From the NCBI RefSeq assembly GCF_016919385.1, contig NZ_CP070351.1, forward strand, positions 2,232,001 through 2,296,000: a stretch of 64,000 nt of DNA, read 5' to 3'. This DNA is from Gordonia sp. PDNC005. Lineage in GTDB: Bacteria; Actinomycetota; Actinomycetes; Mycobacteriales; Mycobacteriaceae. The position numbers were made by a program, and so were the translations under genes. Positions 35,499-47,235 of this stretch are shown one piece after another. The notes under the pieces were generated by a model. That model did no database searches. It saw nothing but the letters and a program-made list of their open reading frames with translations, and had not been told where the DNA came from. Within the stretch, counting starts at the first letter, position 1; the number at the start of each line of letters is the position of its first letter.

Positions 35499-36341
35499 CT
35501 ATGCCGGTCTACGGTTCGACTGCGACACGAGTGGGATCACCAGCGGAGTGTGCGATTCAGGGTCGTCGATGATCCGACATGCCAGGCCGAAGACCTCCTC
35601 GACGAGATCGGCGGTCACGACTTCGGCGGGCACGCCCTCCGTGACGATCCGGCCGTCCTTCATCACGATCAGATGATCTGCGTAACGACATGCGTGGTTG
35701 AGATCGTGGAGGACGGCGACCATCGTGTGCCCCTGCTCGCGGTTCAGTCGCGCGCACAGGTCGAGGAGATCGATCTGGTGGGCGATGTCGAGGAACGTCG
35801 TGGGTTCGTCGAGAAGCACCAGCGGCGTCTGCTGCGCCAACACCATCGCCACCCACACACGCTGCCGTTGTCCGCCGGACAGTTCGTCGACGAGCCGACT
35901 CGACAATTCGGTGACGCCGGTGGCCGCCATCGCCTCGACGACGGCGGCCTCGTCCGCGGCGGACCACTGTCGGATGAGCTTCTGGTGCGGATACCGGCCA
36001 CGCGCGACGAGGTCGCCGACGCGGATCCCGTCCGGCGCGATCGACGACTGCGGCAGCAGACCGAGCTGCCGTGCGACCATTTTCGCCGGGTACGACGTGA
36101 TGGCCTTTCCGTCCAGGAGGACCGATCCCGCGGTGGGCGTCAAGAGGCGCGACAGGGCTCGCAACAGAGTCGATTTGCCACACGCGTTCGGCCCGACGAT
36201 GACGGTGAACGCCCCGTCCGGGATGTCGACGCTCAACGACTCGCTGATCACGCGTCGGTCGTAGCCGATCGTGAGGTCTCGAGCCTGCAGACGCGCAGAC
36301 GGCGACGTCCCCTTGGTCATGTCGATGCTCGCTCCGGTCAT
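35499..36341 (-). CDS. Ferric-siderophore ABC transporter ATPase (FecE/FepC-like)
   Basis: 281-aa ATP-binding subunit: Walker A VGPNACGKSTLL, Q-loop LGLLPQSS, signature ELSGGQRQRVWVAMVLAQ, Walker B LVLLDEPTTFLDIAHQ, H-loop VLHDLNHACRYAD. It powers uptake of ferric siderophore with the two permeases upstream. ATG 36341 overlaps the permease TGA by 4 bp (ATGA). Last gene of the three-gene operon that begins after the iron box at 38492. Confidence 0.95.
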   Translation of the reverse strand: MTGASIDMTKGTSPSARLQARDLTIGYDRRVISESLSVDIPDGAFTVIVGPNACGKSTLLRALSRLLTPTAGSVLLDGKAITSYPAKMVARQLGLLPQSSIAPDGIRVGDLVARGRYPHQKLIRQWSAADEAAVVEAMAATGVTELSSRLVDELSGGQRQRVWVAMVLAQQTPLVLLDEPTTFLDIAHQIDLLDLCARLNREQGHTMVAVLHDLNHACRYADHLIVMKDGRIVTEGVPAEVVTADLVEEVFGLACRIIDDPESHTPLVIPLVSQSNRRPA

Positions 36342-37402
36342 TGCCGACGCCCTTCCTTGAACAGCAGCCACACAAGATAGATCCCGCCGACGGACACCGT
36401 CACCACACCGACGGGGAGAGGGGTCGGCGCGAACGCCCGTTGCGCCACCAGATCACTCGCCACGAGCAGTAGTGCCCCCATGACCGCGGCCGGCGCGAGC
36501 CCCACCCCGGGCGCCCCGGTGAGCCGTCGGGCGATCTGAGGCGCGGCCAACGACACGAACGCGATCGGCCCCGCCGCGGCAGCCGCGATGGCCGTCAGCA
36601 CCACGCCCACCAGGATGAGATAGAGCCTGGTCCCCTCGGCCCGGAGACCGACGGCTTTGGCCGCGTCGTCTCCGAGGTCGAGGATCGGCATTCGGACGGC
36701 CGCCACCACCAGCAGCGGGACACACAGGGCTGCGACGATCAGGACCGGTGTCGCGTTGTCCCAGCGGAGGCCGTTGAGGGAACCCGCTCCCCAGACCGAC
36801 GCCGACATCGCGCGATCCAGGTCCGCTTTGACCAGTATCCAGGCGTTGATCGAGGTCAGCATCGCACTCACGGCGATTCCGACGATGATCAGCCGGAAAC
36901 CTTGAACCCCGCGCTTGTACGCGAGCAGATACACCGCAAGAGCGGTCGCCACGCCGCCGATCAGGGCGCCCGCCGCCGTCTCGTAATAGCCCTTCTGCCC
37001 GATCAGCAGAATCACGACGAGGGCGCCGGTGTACGCGCCGGTATTGAAGCCGATGACGTCGGGACTGCCGAGCGGGTTCCGCGTCACGGACTGGAAGATC
37101 GCACCGCTCGCGCCGAGCAGCGCCCCCAGCACGAGTGCGAGCACCACCCTCGGCATCCGCCACTTCACGACGACGGTCGTCTCCATCCGGCTGCCGTCGC
37201 CCATGATCGCGGCGAGCACACGATCGGGAGCGATCGGCAGGTCGCCGACACAGAGAGTCACGACGCCGACGGCGATCGCCGCCGTCGCGACGAGTGCACA
37301 CACGGACACCATCCGCAGGTCGGCACGCACCGACCAGCCGCCACCGAATCCGCGGCCGACCACCATCGGTCGACCGAAGTCGACCCGAGACCTGGAGATC
37401 AC
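36338..37402 (-). CDS. Ferric-siderophore ABC permease (FecCD, FepG-like)
   Basis: 354-aa permease with about nine membrane segments. FecCD landmarks: RMPRVVLALVLGALLGASGAIFQSVTRNPLGSPDVIGFNTGA, GFRLIIVGIAVSAML, and the ATPase-contact region GPIAFVSLAAPQIARRLTG. The start is GTG 37402, overlapping the upstream permease stop by 4 bp (GTGA), so the two are made together and probably form a heterodimer. The cytoplasmic N-terminus is basic. Confidence 0.94.
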   Translation of the reverse strand: MISRSRVDFGRPMVVGRGFGGGWSVRADLRMVSVCALVATAAIAVGVVTLCVGDLPIAPDRVLAAIMGDGSRMETTVVVKWRMPRVVLALVLGALLGASGAIFQSVTRNPLGSPDVIGFNTGAYTGALVVILLIGQKGYYETAAGALIGGVATALAVYLLAYKRGVQGFRLIIVGIAVSAMLTSINAWILVKADLDRAMSASVWGAGSLNGLRWDNATPVLIVAALCVPLLVVAAVRMPILDLGDDAAKAVGLRAEGTRLYLILVGVVLTAIAAAAAGPIAFVSLAAPQIARRLTGAPGVGLAPAAVMGALLLVASDLVAQRAFAPTPLPVGVVTVSVGGIYLVWLLFKEGRRQ

Positions 37403-38463
37403 AGCCCACTGGCCTTTCCGCGACGCACGAGCAGGATCAGGACCGGAGCACCGATCAGGGCACTCACGATTCCGACCTGGAGCTCACCGGGGCGAACGAC
37501 GAGCCGACCCACGATGTCCGAGACCAGCAGCAGCGTCGGCGCGCCGACCACCGTGTACGCCAGGATCCACCGCTGGTCAGGTCCGACGATCCAGCGTGCG
37601 ACGTGCGGAACCATCAGGCCGAGGAACACGATCGGACCCGCTGCCGCCGTCGCCGCGCCGCACAAGAGGGTCACCGCGACAACGCCGATCAGACGCGTCC
37701 GGTTCACATCCGCGCCCAGAGATCTCGCGAGGTCGTCGCCGAGGGCCACCGCGTTCAGCGGCCGCGCGATCAGCACCGTCAGCACCAGGCCGATGACGAT
37801 GAACGGCAGGACCGAGCTCGTGACATCGAAGCCGCGCCCGGCGATCGATCCCGCGTTCCACGAACGCATCGTGGCGAACGCCGCCGGATCGAGCAGGACG
37901 AGGCCCGACGTGACTCCCGTCAGGACGGCGCCGACGGCGACACCCGACAGCGTGAGCCGGATCGGAGTCGCGCCTCCCCGTCCGGACGAGCCGAGTGCGT
38001 ACACCAGCACCATCACGAGAATCGCTCCGATGAAGGCGAACCAGACATAAACTCGGATGTCGGTGAACCCGAGCACACCGACGGCCAACGCGACGAAGAA
38101 CGCGGCGCCTGCGTTCACTCCGAGAATGCCCGGATCGGCGAGCGGGTTGCGTGTCATCGCCTGGATCAGCGCGCCGCCGACACCCAGCGCCGCACCGACG
38201 ACCAGCCCCAGGACCGTCCTCGGCAGACGCATGTCGCGGACGATGATGTGCTCGTCGGAGTGATCGAACGACCACAGGGCCTGCCAGACAGTACTGAAGG
38301 GGATGCTGGTCGAGCCGACGCTCAAGCTGGCCAGGAACACCAGCCCGAGCAGCGCGACGGCGACCAGCAAGCCCGCGGTGATCCGCCCGACCCGCCACCA
38401 GTCGACGGGCTTCCGGACGTCGGGAACAGGTGCCGCGCGCGGAGTCTCAGCGTCGACCGTCAT
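37399..38463 (-). CDS. Ferric-siderophore ABC permease (FecCD, FepD-like)
   Basis: 354-aa permease, paralogous to the next: RLPRTVLGLVVGAALGVGGALIQAMTRNPLADPGILGVNAGA, RLTLSGVAVGAVL, then GPIVFLGLMVPHVARW. ATG 38463 is preceded by GGGAG with 8-nt spacing; GTG 38472 is an alternative. First gene of the permease-permease-ATPase operon; an iron box lies about 28 bp upstream, so expression should rise under iron limitation. Confidence 0.94.
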   Translation of the reverse strand: MTVDAETPRAAPVPDVRKPVDWWRVGRITAGLLVAVALLGLVFLASLSVGSTSIPFSTVWQALWSFDHSDEHIIVRDMRLPRTVLGLVVGAALGVGGALIQAMTRNPLADPGILGVNAGAAFFVALAVGVLGFTDIRVYVWFAFIGAILVMVLVYALGSSGRGGATPIRLTLSGVAVGAVLTGVTSGLVLLDPAAFATMRSWNAGSIAGRGFDVTSSVLPFIVIGLVLTVLIARPLNAVALGDDLARSLGADVNRTRLIGVVAVTLLCGAATAAAGPIVFLGLMVPHVARWIVGPDQRWILAYTVVGAPTLLLVSDIVGRLVVRPGELQVGIVSALIGAPVLILLVRRGKASGL

Positions 38464-38491
38464 CCGTTGCACTCCCGCCCTGTCACGCCAT

Positions 38492-38510
38492 TTTGGTTAC
38501 CCTCACCTTA
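38492..38510. promoter_or_regulatory. IdeR/DtxR-like iron box (permease operon)
   Basis: TTTGGTTACCCTCACCTTA matches the consensus TWAGGTTAGSCTAACCTWA at about 16 of 19 positions. It overlaps the NRPS stop codon (38508-38510) and precedes the permease start by about 28 bp. Confidence 0.75.
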
Positions 38511-41500
38511 ACTGTCGTGGTCGACATGCCTCCGCAGGGCGTCTGCCCAGGCGTCCAGGAGTGCGGCGCTGCCTTCCCCGGCCGAGCTCAGGTGCACCGA
38601 CGTCTCGTCGACCCGGTACCGATACACGGCTGAATGGAAGAGCTCGTCCCCCTCTGCGACACCGGGGCGCGCCGTCTCGGCGAACTGTCGGGTCACCAGG
38701 ATCGGAGCTTCGCCGAAGCGTTTCGCCACCCGGCGGCCGTCCCTGCTGCCGTACCGAGCGAGTGTCGACCAACCACGGTCGGCCGCGGGCGTGTCCACCG
38801 CACGGTCGAACGTCGTGGTGGACGACAACCATCCGACAGTGCTGCGGTCGGCGCCGACGATCGGACGCAGATCCGCGTCGACGGCGACCGGCTGGCCGGA
38901 TTCGACGACGGACAGGAAGAGTTCCTCGACCAGGGCCGGGTCGAACTGGCCTACGACTCGGTCGGCCCGATTCCCTCCGGCACTCCCTTCGACCGGCGCG
39001 CCGCCGGGATCACGCAGTCCGTCGACCCAGGATTCGATCGCCTCCGATTGCGCGGACGTCGACAGTCGCTCGGCGACGTCGGCCACCGCGGGTCCAGGAC
39101 GCGGCGCGTCCGCGCCGGCGAGCAGTGACGACAGAGCCGTCAGCAGCGATCGGACCGACCGACTGTCGACGAGTGCCCCGTGGACGGCCGCCACCAAGTG
39201 CACACCGTCGGCGCTGGTAACCGACGCGACCCGCACGCCGTCGCCGGACGACACGTCCACGGTGGAGGCCAGCCGGTCGGCGACGTCCGCCACGGCCCGT
39301 GTCCGCGGAAGGTCGGTCTGCTCGACGACGACGGCGTCGACGATCCGCCGAGCCGACGGCGGCAACACCTCGGTGAGCCAGACGCGTCCGCGCGGGGTGA
39401 TGCGTTGACGCAACGCATCGAACGTCGTCACTGCAGTCAGCAACGCGGCATGCACTGCCGTGGGCTCCGGGGCCGCCGGAAGGTCGACGACTCCGGTGCG
39501 GACGAACTCGACGAGCGGGACATCACTCGTGCGGAGCCGGTGCTGGTTCGCGGTCGGCGGCGCGGCGATCGGGTCGGACAACTCGAATCCGGAGTGGTGC
39601 ACCGCACCTTTCGCGATCGCCGCCACCGCTGACTCCCACCGAGCGACGAGGTCGTCGAGAGCCTCCGCGTACAGCCGCCGGTCGGATTCGACGGCGAAGT
39701 CGAAGACCAGGGAGCCTTCGACGCGGCGCCCCGTCACGTTGACGACAAGTGGATGAGTGGGCTCCGCGGTGTCGGTTGCGAGGAGTCGCGGCAGGTCGTC
39801 GGGCGTGGACCAAGCGTTGTCGCCTGCGGTGCGGGCACCGATCACCCCGCCGAAGTTGAACTGCACCTCTGCGCGGGCGAAGGACTCGAACCGCGCCCTG
39901 TTCTCGGTGTCCAGGTAACGCAGCACCCCGTAGCCGAAGCCGCCGTCGGGCACCTCGTCGACCGCTCGACGCGTCTCCTCCACGAGATCGACCGCCAAGA
40001 TCGGTGCGGTGTTCAGCGCGGCGGCCGTATGCGCGTCGACCCTCACCGGGGTCGGTGTGACCACCGTGAACCATCCCACCGTCGATTCGACGGGCGGCGC
40101 GCCCTCGGGCGACGTCCGACCGTGCCCTTCGAGATCAACGAGCACCTCGTCGCCGCCCGCGGTCCCCCGCCAGGACTGCAGTGCAACGGCGAATCCGGCG
40201 AGCAGCACCGATTGAGCGAAACCGTCGTGGACTGCCGCGCCCGCTGCAACCGCCGCCCCCGTCTCGGCATCGAACACGCCGACGGCCCTAGTCGGTTCCC
40301 CTCGCTCGGGATCCGGACCGACGGGGATCGAGCCGAGCCGCTCCGCCCAGAAGTCGACCTCGCCGCGCGCATGGTCAACGGCGTCGGTGTTGAGATACTC
40401 CATCCACTGCAGGAACGAGTCGTCGACCTCCGCCGCTGAGGGCGTGTCAGGCGAGTCGTACAACTCGGCGAGGTCCGCGACGAGGACATCCCAGGACACG
40501 AAGTCGACGCCGAAATGATTGACCGTCCAGACGATCACATGGTCGTCGTCGCCTCGGTCCACGACGGCGATAGCGGTGAGCTGCCCGGCCGCCGCGTCGA
40601 GTTGCTCAGCGAGGCGTCGGTCGGCATCCGCGACGACCGATTCGAGATCGGCGCCGCGGCGGTCGGCGCCGTTGATCGTCTCGATCATCCGCGGCGTACG
40701 GGTCGGATCACCGAGTCGGACACCCGCCTGATCGATGCACAGGGACAGTGCGGCGTGTCGATTGATGACCGCCGCCAATGCAGCGTGCAGTCGTGTCACA
40801 TCGAGGTCTGCGGGTGCTGTCAGCAGTACCGTCTGCCGGAAGGACGAGAGGTCTCCGCCCGCCGCCAGTTGGCGGTGCATGATCGGCGTCAGCGACGTCG
40901 GTCGATGCGTCAACCGACGTTGAGAGCGGGTGTCGTCGTCAACAGGTCGGGACGCGAATGCGATGGCGTCCACCCGCCGGTGATCGAAGACGTCCTTGAG
41001 GGTGATCACCACACCGTTTGCGCGTGCCTGCCGCACAACGGAGAGCGCGGAGATGCTGTCGCCTCCCAGGTGGAAGAAGTCGGCGTCGACGCCGACGTCA
41101 TCGATGCCGAGAACCGATGTGACGGCAGCGTGGACCGCGATCTCAGCCGGGCCGTCGAGGGGACGAGACGCTGAGGACTCGTCTGCGGTCGAAGGCTCGG
41201 GCAGCGCGCGCCGATCGAGTTTTCCGTTACCGGTGAGCGGCATCGCGTCGATCCGGGTGATCGCGGCAGGCACCATGTGGACTGGCAGCGACTGCTCCAG
41301 GTGTGCACGGATCGCGGTGTTCTCGGCGGGCGATCCGACCCAATACGCACTCAGATACGCATCTCCGCTCGGGCGGCGTCCGACCACGACGCGCGCGGTG
41401 GCGACCGCCGGATGCGCCTCGAGAGCCTCGACGATCTCGTGCAGTTCGATGCGGAACCCGCGGATCTTTACCTGCTCGTCCGCCCGGGACGCGTACTCCA

Positions 41501-44500
41501 GCAGGCCGTCGCTGTTCCACCGCATGAGATCGCCGGTGCGGTACAGCCGATCGCCCGGAGAACCGAAGGGATTCGCGACGAAACGACTTGATGTCAGTCC
41601 AGCTCGATGCCAGTAGCCGTCTGCCACCTGAGTGCCGGCGACGTAGAGTTCCCCGACCACACCTACTGGAACGGGCCGCAGTCGGTGATCGAGGACGTAC
41701 GTCGACAGACCTGGCAACGGCCGCCCGATCACGCTCGCTCCGGACGCCTCGTCACCCGTGACCACGTGGACTGTGGTGTGCACGGTGGTCTCGGTGATGC
41801 CGAACATGTTGATGAGGGTCGTCTGGTCGGACGGGTGCGTCTCCCGCCACCTGCGGAGGCGATGGAGGTCGAGCGCCTCGCCGCCGAACACGACCGTGCG
41901 CACTGCTAGGCCAGAGGTGTCGTCGCGGTCGCATTCGGCGTCGGTCAACGCGTAGAACGCCGACGGAGTCTGATTGAGCACGGTGACCTGCTGATCACGG
42001 AGAAGGTCACCGAACGCTTTCGGGTCCCGCGACGTGGGGTGATCAACAACGACCACACGACCGCCGCTGCACAGCGGCGCCCACATCTCCCAGACGGAGA
42101 AGTCGAAAGAGTACGAGTGGAACAGTGTCCACACGTCGTCGGGGCCGAACTCCATGTCGGCGGTCGCGTCGAGCAACGCCACCACGTTCCGGTGCGGAAT
42201 CATGACGCCCTTCGGCGCCCCGGTCGACCCGGACGTGTAGATCATGTACGCCGAATCTCCGGGGCCCGGGGCACCCGGCAGGTCCGCCGCCGACAGAGGT
42301 GCGTCCGACAGCCGGGCGAGATCCGCGGCCGTCTCCGGCGAGTTCAGGACGATGGTCGGGACGTCGGACACGTCCGCATCGAGGACGTCGAGGTCGCTCA
42401 CCAGTAGCGCCGACGGTTCGCTGTCGGTGAGCAAGTAGGCGATCCGAGCTTGTGGGTACGTCGGGTCCACCGGGACGTAGGTGGCTCCGGCGGTCAACAC
42501 TCCGAGGATCATGACCACCAGGTCAGGGCTGCGCGGCGACAGGATCGCCACGCGGTCACCGCACCGCACGCCCGCATCGCCGAGGAGCCGGGCCACCCGG
42601 TTGGCTGCGCCGACCAGATCGGCGTATGTTCGGCGGTCCTCCCCCATAGCGAGCGCGACCCGGTTCGGCGCCTCGAGCGCGATCCGGGCGACGAGTCGCT
42701 CGATCCGAGCCTCACGGGGCGAGGCGATCGCTCCGGCCGAGGACTCCGCTGCGCTGCCTTCGATGTCGAGAGTGGAGAGGCGACGTTCGCTCCCGGCCGC
42801 CAGCTCGTGGAGGGTCTGAGCCAACGCGTCGACGTAGCGGCGGGCGGTCTGCTCGTCGAAGAGGTCGGCGGCGAACACGACGTCGAGCGACATGCTCCCC
42901 GAGTCGAGCTCGACTATCTCGAACTCCATGTCGAACTTCGCCCAGCTCGCGGGCGTCGGAACGAACTCCACGGCGGCGTCGCCGATGGTCGCAGGCAGAC
43001 CACGGCTGTTGCGGTAGACGACCATCGTCTGGAACAACGGGTGCCGCGACGTGATCCGTTCGGGATTCACGTGATCGACCACCTGCTCGAACGGAACGTC
43101 CTGGTGATCGAACGCGTCGAGGACTCGTCTGCGCGTCCGGGAGAGCAGTTCACCTCCCGTGGGGTCCCCCGACAGGTCGTTGCGGATGACCACGGTGTTG
43201 ACGAAGAATCCGATGGTGTCGGCCACGGCCGCGTCGCTGCGCCCGGAGACCGGTGTTCCCACAGGCACATCCGGTCCCGCGCCGAAGCGGTCCAGGACCA
43301 GCGCCACGGCAGCCTGCGCGAACATGAACTCAGTGACTCGGTGAGCTCGGCACACGCCCTTGATCGCGGTGACGGTCGATGGGTCGACCGCTCGGCTGAC
43401 CGTGAACCCGAGACGGCCGGTCTCGGCGGGTCGGACCCGGTCGGTCAACACCGGCAACTCGTCGGGCAGATCCTGCAGCGTCTCCCCCCAGTAGGCGAGT
43501 CCGGACGCACCGCGAACGTCTCGCGTGCGTTCCTGCCACGCCGCGTAGTCGGCGTACTGCACGGGCAGATCACCGAGGTCAGGCGTCTTTCCGGCAGCCG
43601 CGGCACAGTACGCCGTGTCCAACTCTCGGAACAGGATCGGCAGTGACCACTGGTCAAATGCGCTGTGATGGACGACGACGCACAAGATCGACTCGGTGTG
43701 GCCTGCCAGGATCGACACCCGCATCGGTGTCTGGCACTCCAGATCGAACGGAAGATCTCGACGCTCAGAGATGAAGGCGGCGATCGTCGAGTCGTCGAAG
43801 ACTTCCGTGGTGAGAACCTCGATGTGCGGGTCGGTCACGTCGAGGACACGTTGGACGGCTCCGTCGACGCCTTCGGAGAACACCGTTCGAAGCGACTCGT
43901 GTCTAGCGACGACAGCCCGCACCGCATGGGTGAGGGCCGCGCGGTCCAACAGTCCCCGCACGCGCAGCGGAATCACGATGTTGTACACGGCGTTCGGGCC
44001 GTCGAGGCGATGCTGGAACCAGAGTCGACTCTGCGCCGTCGACAGCGGCGCGGGCGTGCTGCGCTCGGTCCGAACGGCGAATGCGACGAGGTCGGGATCG
44101 AGACCGCTGTGGTCGTCCACGGCGAGTGCAGCGGCGTCGATCTGTGCGGCGAGGGCAGCGATCGTCGGATGCTCGAACACGTCGCGCAAGGCGAGCGTGA
44201 CGTGCCATGTCGAACTGATCGCGACCAGCAGCCTGGTCGCCGACAACGAGTGTCCGCCGAGGGCGAAGAAGTCGTCCGCCGGTCCGATGCCTGCGACACC
44301 GAGCGTCTCGCCGACGAGTTCGGCGAGACGTGCCTGTGTCGCGGTGGTGGGCTCAGCCTCACCAGAGACCACCCGTGGTTCGCGCGCGGTGAGCGCCCCA
44401 CGATCGATCTTCCCTGACGGCGTGGTCGGCATCTCGTCGACAACGACGATCGTGGAGGGCACCAGGTATGACGGCAGCGTCTGTGCCAGCCGGGTCGTCA

Positions 44501-47234
44501 TGTCGGCCGGGTGAAGCACCGTCCGCCCGGTGACGTACGCGACGATCGTGCGATCGCCGGACGGCCCGACCGGCGCGACGACGGCAGAGTCGACCACGCC
44601 GTCGAGGGCGGACACCGCCGCTTCGATCTCCCCGAGTTCCACCCGGAATCCGCGAACGGCGACTTGGTGGTCGGTGCGACCGTGATAGCTCAGCGAGCCG
44701 TCGGAAGACCACGTCGCCAGGTCGCCGGTCCGGTACAGGCGGGTCCCCGACCCGCCGGGGTCGGCGACGAATCGTTCGGCGGTGAGCGCCGGGCGGCGGT
44801 GATAACCACGGGCCACCTGCGACCCGCCGACATAGAGCTCTCCGACCACTCCCGGCGGCACGGGTGTCAGCCACCGGTCGAGGACGGCGAGACGGACGCC
44901 GGGCGCAGGCGTACCGATCGTCACGTGGTCGGTCACGTCGGCGAACGTGACATCGCCCGCCACTTCCGACGACCCGTAGGAGTTCGTGACCGTCACTGAC
45001 GGATCGGCCGCACACAGGTCGCGCACCAGACCGGACGGCAGGTCCTCGCCGCTGGCGATCCAGCGGCGTACCGTCCGCACGCGGTCGCGGCCGATGTCGA
45101 TCATCGCGCGCAGCAGCGACGGCACTGCCGTCACCTGACTGGCCGAGTGAGCGTCGATGGTGTCGACGAGCGCTCGCGCGTCTTGAGCGGTGTCCTCGTC
45201 CACGAGGATCGTCGTAGCTCCGGCGACGAGAGCGCCGAGGAGCTCGGTGGTCCCGTCGATGAAACTCACCGAGCTCTTGGCCAGGCGCACGTCCGGGCCG
45301 TCGACCGTCCAGCGGTCGACGGCCCACGCGACACGATCGGCGAGCGCACCGTGGGTTCCGGCTACTCCCTTCGGCACACCGGTGGAGCCGGACGTGTAGA
45401 CCAGATACGCCTGATCGTCGCGCCGGGGACTCGCCGGGCGACTCGACTGCGGCGGCGGCCCCGCCGGCCGGTCGAGCACACTGACCGAGGCTCGCGACGA
45501 ATCGAGAACGTCCGCCCACTCCTCGCACAGGACATCCGACGTCAGAATCGTGTCCGGGCTCGAATCGTCGAGCATGAAGCCGACACGCGCCGCGGGATAC
45601 GACGAGTCGATCGGCACCACACACGCGCCTGCTGTCAGGGTCGCGAGAGTCGCCACCACGTGATCGACCGTTCGGGGAAGCAGCAGAGCCACTCGGCTGT
45701 CCGGCCCGACCCCACTCGAGACCAGTCGCGCGGCGAGGTCGTCGGCCTGTCGGAGGAGACTGATGTACGACGTCTCGCCGCCCGCGTCGACGACGGCGAC
45801 GCGGTCTGCGAGACGTACGGCCGTGGCGCGGAACATCGCTCCCACGGTGGTCGACTCCGTCTGTGTGTCGCCGACCGACCAACTGTCGACAAGTTCCAGT
45901 TCGGCTGCGGTCGCGACGGGGACTGTTCGACGCGCGGCGGCTGGGTCCGCCTCGACCAGGCCCGACACGTGAGCGCACAGTCTGTCGGCGAGCACCTCCA
46001 GCTGGGCGACCGAGTACAGGTCGGGGTTGGCATCGAGTGAAAACGTGAAGCCGTGCGTCGCATCGCGGTACACCGACAGCGCGACGTCGGTCACCGGTCC
46101 CGTGGCAAGGCTCTCCTGGACGGCTCCGATCCCCGCGAAGTCGAGCCGGTAGTCGAAGACCTTGATGTTGATCAACGACCCGACGAGGTGCCGCCGCGCC
46201 CCGACCAGACCCGCGTCACGGGCGATGTCCTCCGCTCGGTACGCCTGGTGGCGGCGTAGCTCCCGGAGTCCGTCGGCCACGATCCGGAGTGAGTCGACGA
46301 TCGACGTCGACCCCGGCAGGTCGATGTGGAACGGCAGGACGTTCGCGGCCAGCATGGGTGTGCGGATCGCGGGGCGCCCGGCGCGCCCCATCATCGGCAT
46401 TCCGACTACAACGTGGTCGTCACCGCTCGTTGCGCTCTGGACCGACGCCCACGCCAGCACGGCGACGTCGGCCCAGGTGCTCCGAGTCGACGCGGCCAGG
46501 GCGTCGATGCGTTCGGCGAGCTCGGCGTCGATCACGCGGCGGCTCTGAATCGGAGTGTGTGGATTGATCTGAGCGAGCTCACCGTCGCCGGACAGCGGCC
46601 GGACTACGCCACGGCCGTCGACCGCCCTCCTCCAGTACTCGCGGTCGGCGGCGATCGCATCGTCGTCGCGAACAGACGCCTCGATCACCTCGGCGAGCGA
46701 CGCGAAGTTCGACTCGGCGCACGCGACTCCCGTGACCGACGCGGTGTAGACCGCAGCGACGCGTTTAGACACGAGGGACAGGCCGTACGCGTCGATGAGG
46801 ATGTGGTGGATCCGCAGGTGCCACACCCACCGCTCCGAGCCGAGCCGGAAGAGGGTCGATCCGACGAGATCGTCACCTGTCATGGCTCTCGGGACATCCA
46901 GGTCGGCGCGCATCGCGGCACGCGCGGCGGCCTCCGGGTCGGTCTCCCCCGACAGATCGACGACTCCCCACGGTTCGGGCCGGTCCGGTGTCGTGACCGT
47001 GACGTCACCCTCCAGATCGTCGCCCGCCGTGTCGTCGAACAGGGAGCGGAGCACGTCGGACTCCGACCACGTCCGTGCCCACGCCGCGGCGAAGGCGTCG
47101 GGATCAACGGCCCCGTCCAACCACAGGGCCTGTCCGATGTTGAACACCGGGCTGTCCGGCATCAGCTGCTGAGCGAACCAGACTCCCTCCTGTGCGGGCA
47201 GCAGGGTGATTCGAGCGAGAGCGGGGGCAGACAT
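38508..47234 (-). CDS. Siderophore NRPS, C-A-T-C-A-T-E plus degenerate C-like end
   Basis: 2908-aa two-module NRPS. Order (approximate residues): C (1-440, HHILIDAYG at ~145); A1 (460-960, P-loop ~610); T ([11 protein letters not shown] ~990); C (1060-1480, HHSAFDQWS ~1190); A2 (1500-2010, P-loop ~1670); T ([10 protein letters not shown] ~2055, the GGDS form that precedes epimerases); E (2100-2540: [36 protein letters not shown]); then about 350 residues resembling a worn C/E fold (HGALVD ~2685) without catalytic motifs. A2 specificity residues read D-F-W-N-V-G-M-V-H-(K), the textbook threonine code, so with E it should install D-Thr. A1 has FIDGTTE where FDxxxxE is expected: Ile replaces Asp235, so its substrate is unclear. 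No TE. ATG 47234 is 1 nt after the other NRPS stop (TGA-G-ATG). In the product order it probably acts first. Confidence 0.93.
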   Translation of the reverse strand: MSAPALARITLLPAQEGVWFAQQLMPDSPVFNIGQALWLDGAVDPDAFAAAWARTWSESDVLRSLFDDTAGDDLEGDVTVTTPDRPEPWGVVDLSGETDPEAAARAAMRADLDVPRAMTGDDLVGSTLFRLGSERWVWHLRIHHILIDAYGLSLVSKRVAAVYTASVTGVACAESNFASLAEVIEASVRDDDAIAADREYWRRAVDGRGVVRPLSGDGELAQINPHTPIQSRRVIDAELAERIDALAASTRSTWADVAVLAWASVQSATSGDDHVVVGMPMMGRAGRPAIRTPMLAANVLPFHIDLPGSTSIVDSLRIVADGLRELRRHQAYRAEDIARDAGLVGARRHLVGSLINIKVFDYRLDFAGIGAVQESLATGPVTDVALSVYRDATHGFTFSLDANPDLYSVAQLEVLADRLCAHVSGLVEADPAAARRTVPVATAAELELVDSWSVGDTQTESTTVGAMFRATAVRLADRVAVVDAGGETSYISLLRQADDLAARLVSSGVGPDSRVALLLPRTVDHVVATLATLTAGACVVPIDSSYPAARVGFMLDDSSPDTILTSDVLCEEWADVLDSSRASVSVLDRPAGPPPQSSRPASPRRDDQAYLVYTSGSTGVPKGVAGTHGALADRVAWAVDRWTVDGPDVRLAKSSVSFIDGTTELLGALVAGATTILVDEDTAQDARALVDTIDAHSASQVTAVPSLLRAMIDIGRDRVRTVRRWIASGEDLPSGLVRDLCAADPSVTVTNSYGSSEVAGDVTFADVTDHVTIGTPAPGVRLAVLDRWLTPVPPGVVGELYVGGSQVARGYHRRPALTAERFVADPGGSGTRLYRTGDLATWSSDGSLSYHGRTDHQVAVRGFRVELGEIEAAVSALDGVVDSAVVAPVGPSGDRTIVAYVTGRTVLHPADMTTRLAQTLPSYLVPSTIVVVDEMPTTPSGKIDRGALTAREPRVVSGEAEPTTATQARLAELVGETLGVAGIGPADDFFALGGHSLSATRLLVAISSTWHVTLALRDVFEHPTIAALAAQIDAAALAVDDHSGLDPDLVAFAVRTERSTPAPLSTAQSRLWFQHRLDGPNAVYNIVIPLRVRGLLDRAALTHAVRAVVARHESLRTVFSEGVDGAVQRVLDVTDPHIEVLTTEVFDDSTIAAFISERRDLPFDLECQTPMRVSILAGHTESILCVVVHHSAFDQWSLPILFRELDTAYCAAAAGKTPDLGDLPVQYADYAAWQERTRDVRGASGLAYWGETLQDLPDELPVLTDRVRPAETGRLGFTVSRAVDPSTVTAIKGVCRAHRVTEFMFAQAAVALVLDRFGAGPDVPVGTPVSGRSDAAVADTIGFFVNTVVIRNDLSGDPTGGELLSRTRRRVLDAFDHQDVPFEQVVDHVNPERITSRHPLFQTMVVYRNSRGLPATIGDAAVEFVPTPASWAKFDMEFEIVELDSGSMSLDVVFAADLFDEQTARRYVDALAQTLHELAAGSERRLSTLDIEGSAAESSAGAIASPREARIERLVARIALEAPNRVALAMGEDRRTYADLVGAANRVARLLGDAGVRCGDRVAILSPRSPDLVVMILGVLTAGATYVPVDPTYPQARIAYLLTDSEPSALLVSDLDVLDADVSDVPTIVLNSPETAADLARLSDAPLSAADLPGAPGPGDSAYMIYTSGSTGAPKGVMIPHRNVVALLDATADMEFGPDDVWTLFHSYSFDFSVWEMWAPLCSGGRVVVVDHPTSRDPKAFGDLLRDQQVTVLNQTPSAFYALTDAECDRDDTSGLAVRTVVFGGEALDLHRLRRWRETHPSDQTTLINMFGITETTVHTTVHVVTGDEASGASVIGRPLPGLSTYVLDHRLRPVPVGVVGELYVAGTQVADGYWHRAGLTSSRFVANPFGSPGDRLYRTGDLMRWNSDGLLEYASRADEQVKIRGFRIELHEIVEALEAHPAVATARVVVGRRPSGDAYLSAYWVGSPAENTAIRAHLEQSLPVHMVPAAITRIDAMPLTGNGKLDRRALPEPSTADESSASRPLDGPAEIAVHAAVTSVLGIDDVGVDADFFHLGGDSISALSVVRQARANGVVITLKDVFDHRRVDAIAFASRPVDDDTRSQRRLTHRPTSLTPIMHRQLAAGGDLSSFRQTVLLTAPADLDVTRLHAALAAVINRHAALSLCIDQAGVRLGDPTRTPRMIETINGADRRGADLESVVADADRRLAEQLDAAAGQLTAIAVVDRGDDDHVIVWTVNHFGVDFVSWDVLVADLAELYDSPDTPSAAEVDDSFLQWMEYLNTDAVDHARGEVDFWAERLGSIPVGPDPERGEPTRAVGVFDAETGAAVAAGAAVHDGFAQSVLLAGFAVALQSWRGTAGGDEVLVDLEGHGRTSPEGAPPVESTVGWFTVVTPTPVRVDAHTAAALNTAPILAVDLVEETRRAVDEVPDGGFGYGVLRYLDTENRARFESFARAEVQFNFGGVIGARTAGDNAWSTPDDLPRLLATDTAEPTHPLVVNVTGRRVEGSLVFDFAVESDRRLYAEALDDLVARWESAVAAIAKGAVHHSGFELSDPIAAPPTANQHRLRTSDVPLVEFVRTGVVDLPAAPEPTAVHAALLTAVTTFDALRQRITPRGRVWLTEVLPPSARRIVDAVVVEQTDLPRTRAVADVADRLASTVDVSSGDGVRVASVTSADGVHLVAAVHGALVDSRSVRSLLTALSSLLAGADAPRPGPAVADVAERLSTSAQSEAIESWVDGLRDPGGAPVEGSAGGNRADRVVGQFDPALVEELFLSVVESGQPVAVDADLRPIVGADRSTVGWLSSTTTFDRAVDTPAADRGWSTLARYGSRDGRRVAKRFGEAPILVTRQFAETARPGVAEGDELFHSAVYRYRVDETSVHLSSAGEGSAALLDAWADALRRHVDHDS

Positions 47235-47235
47235 C

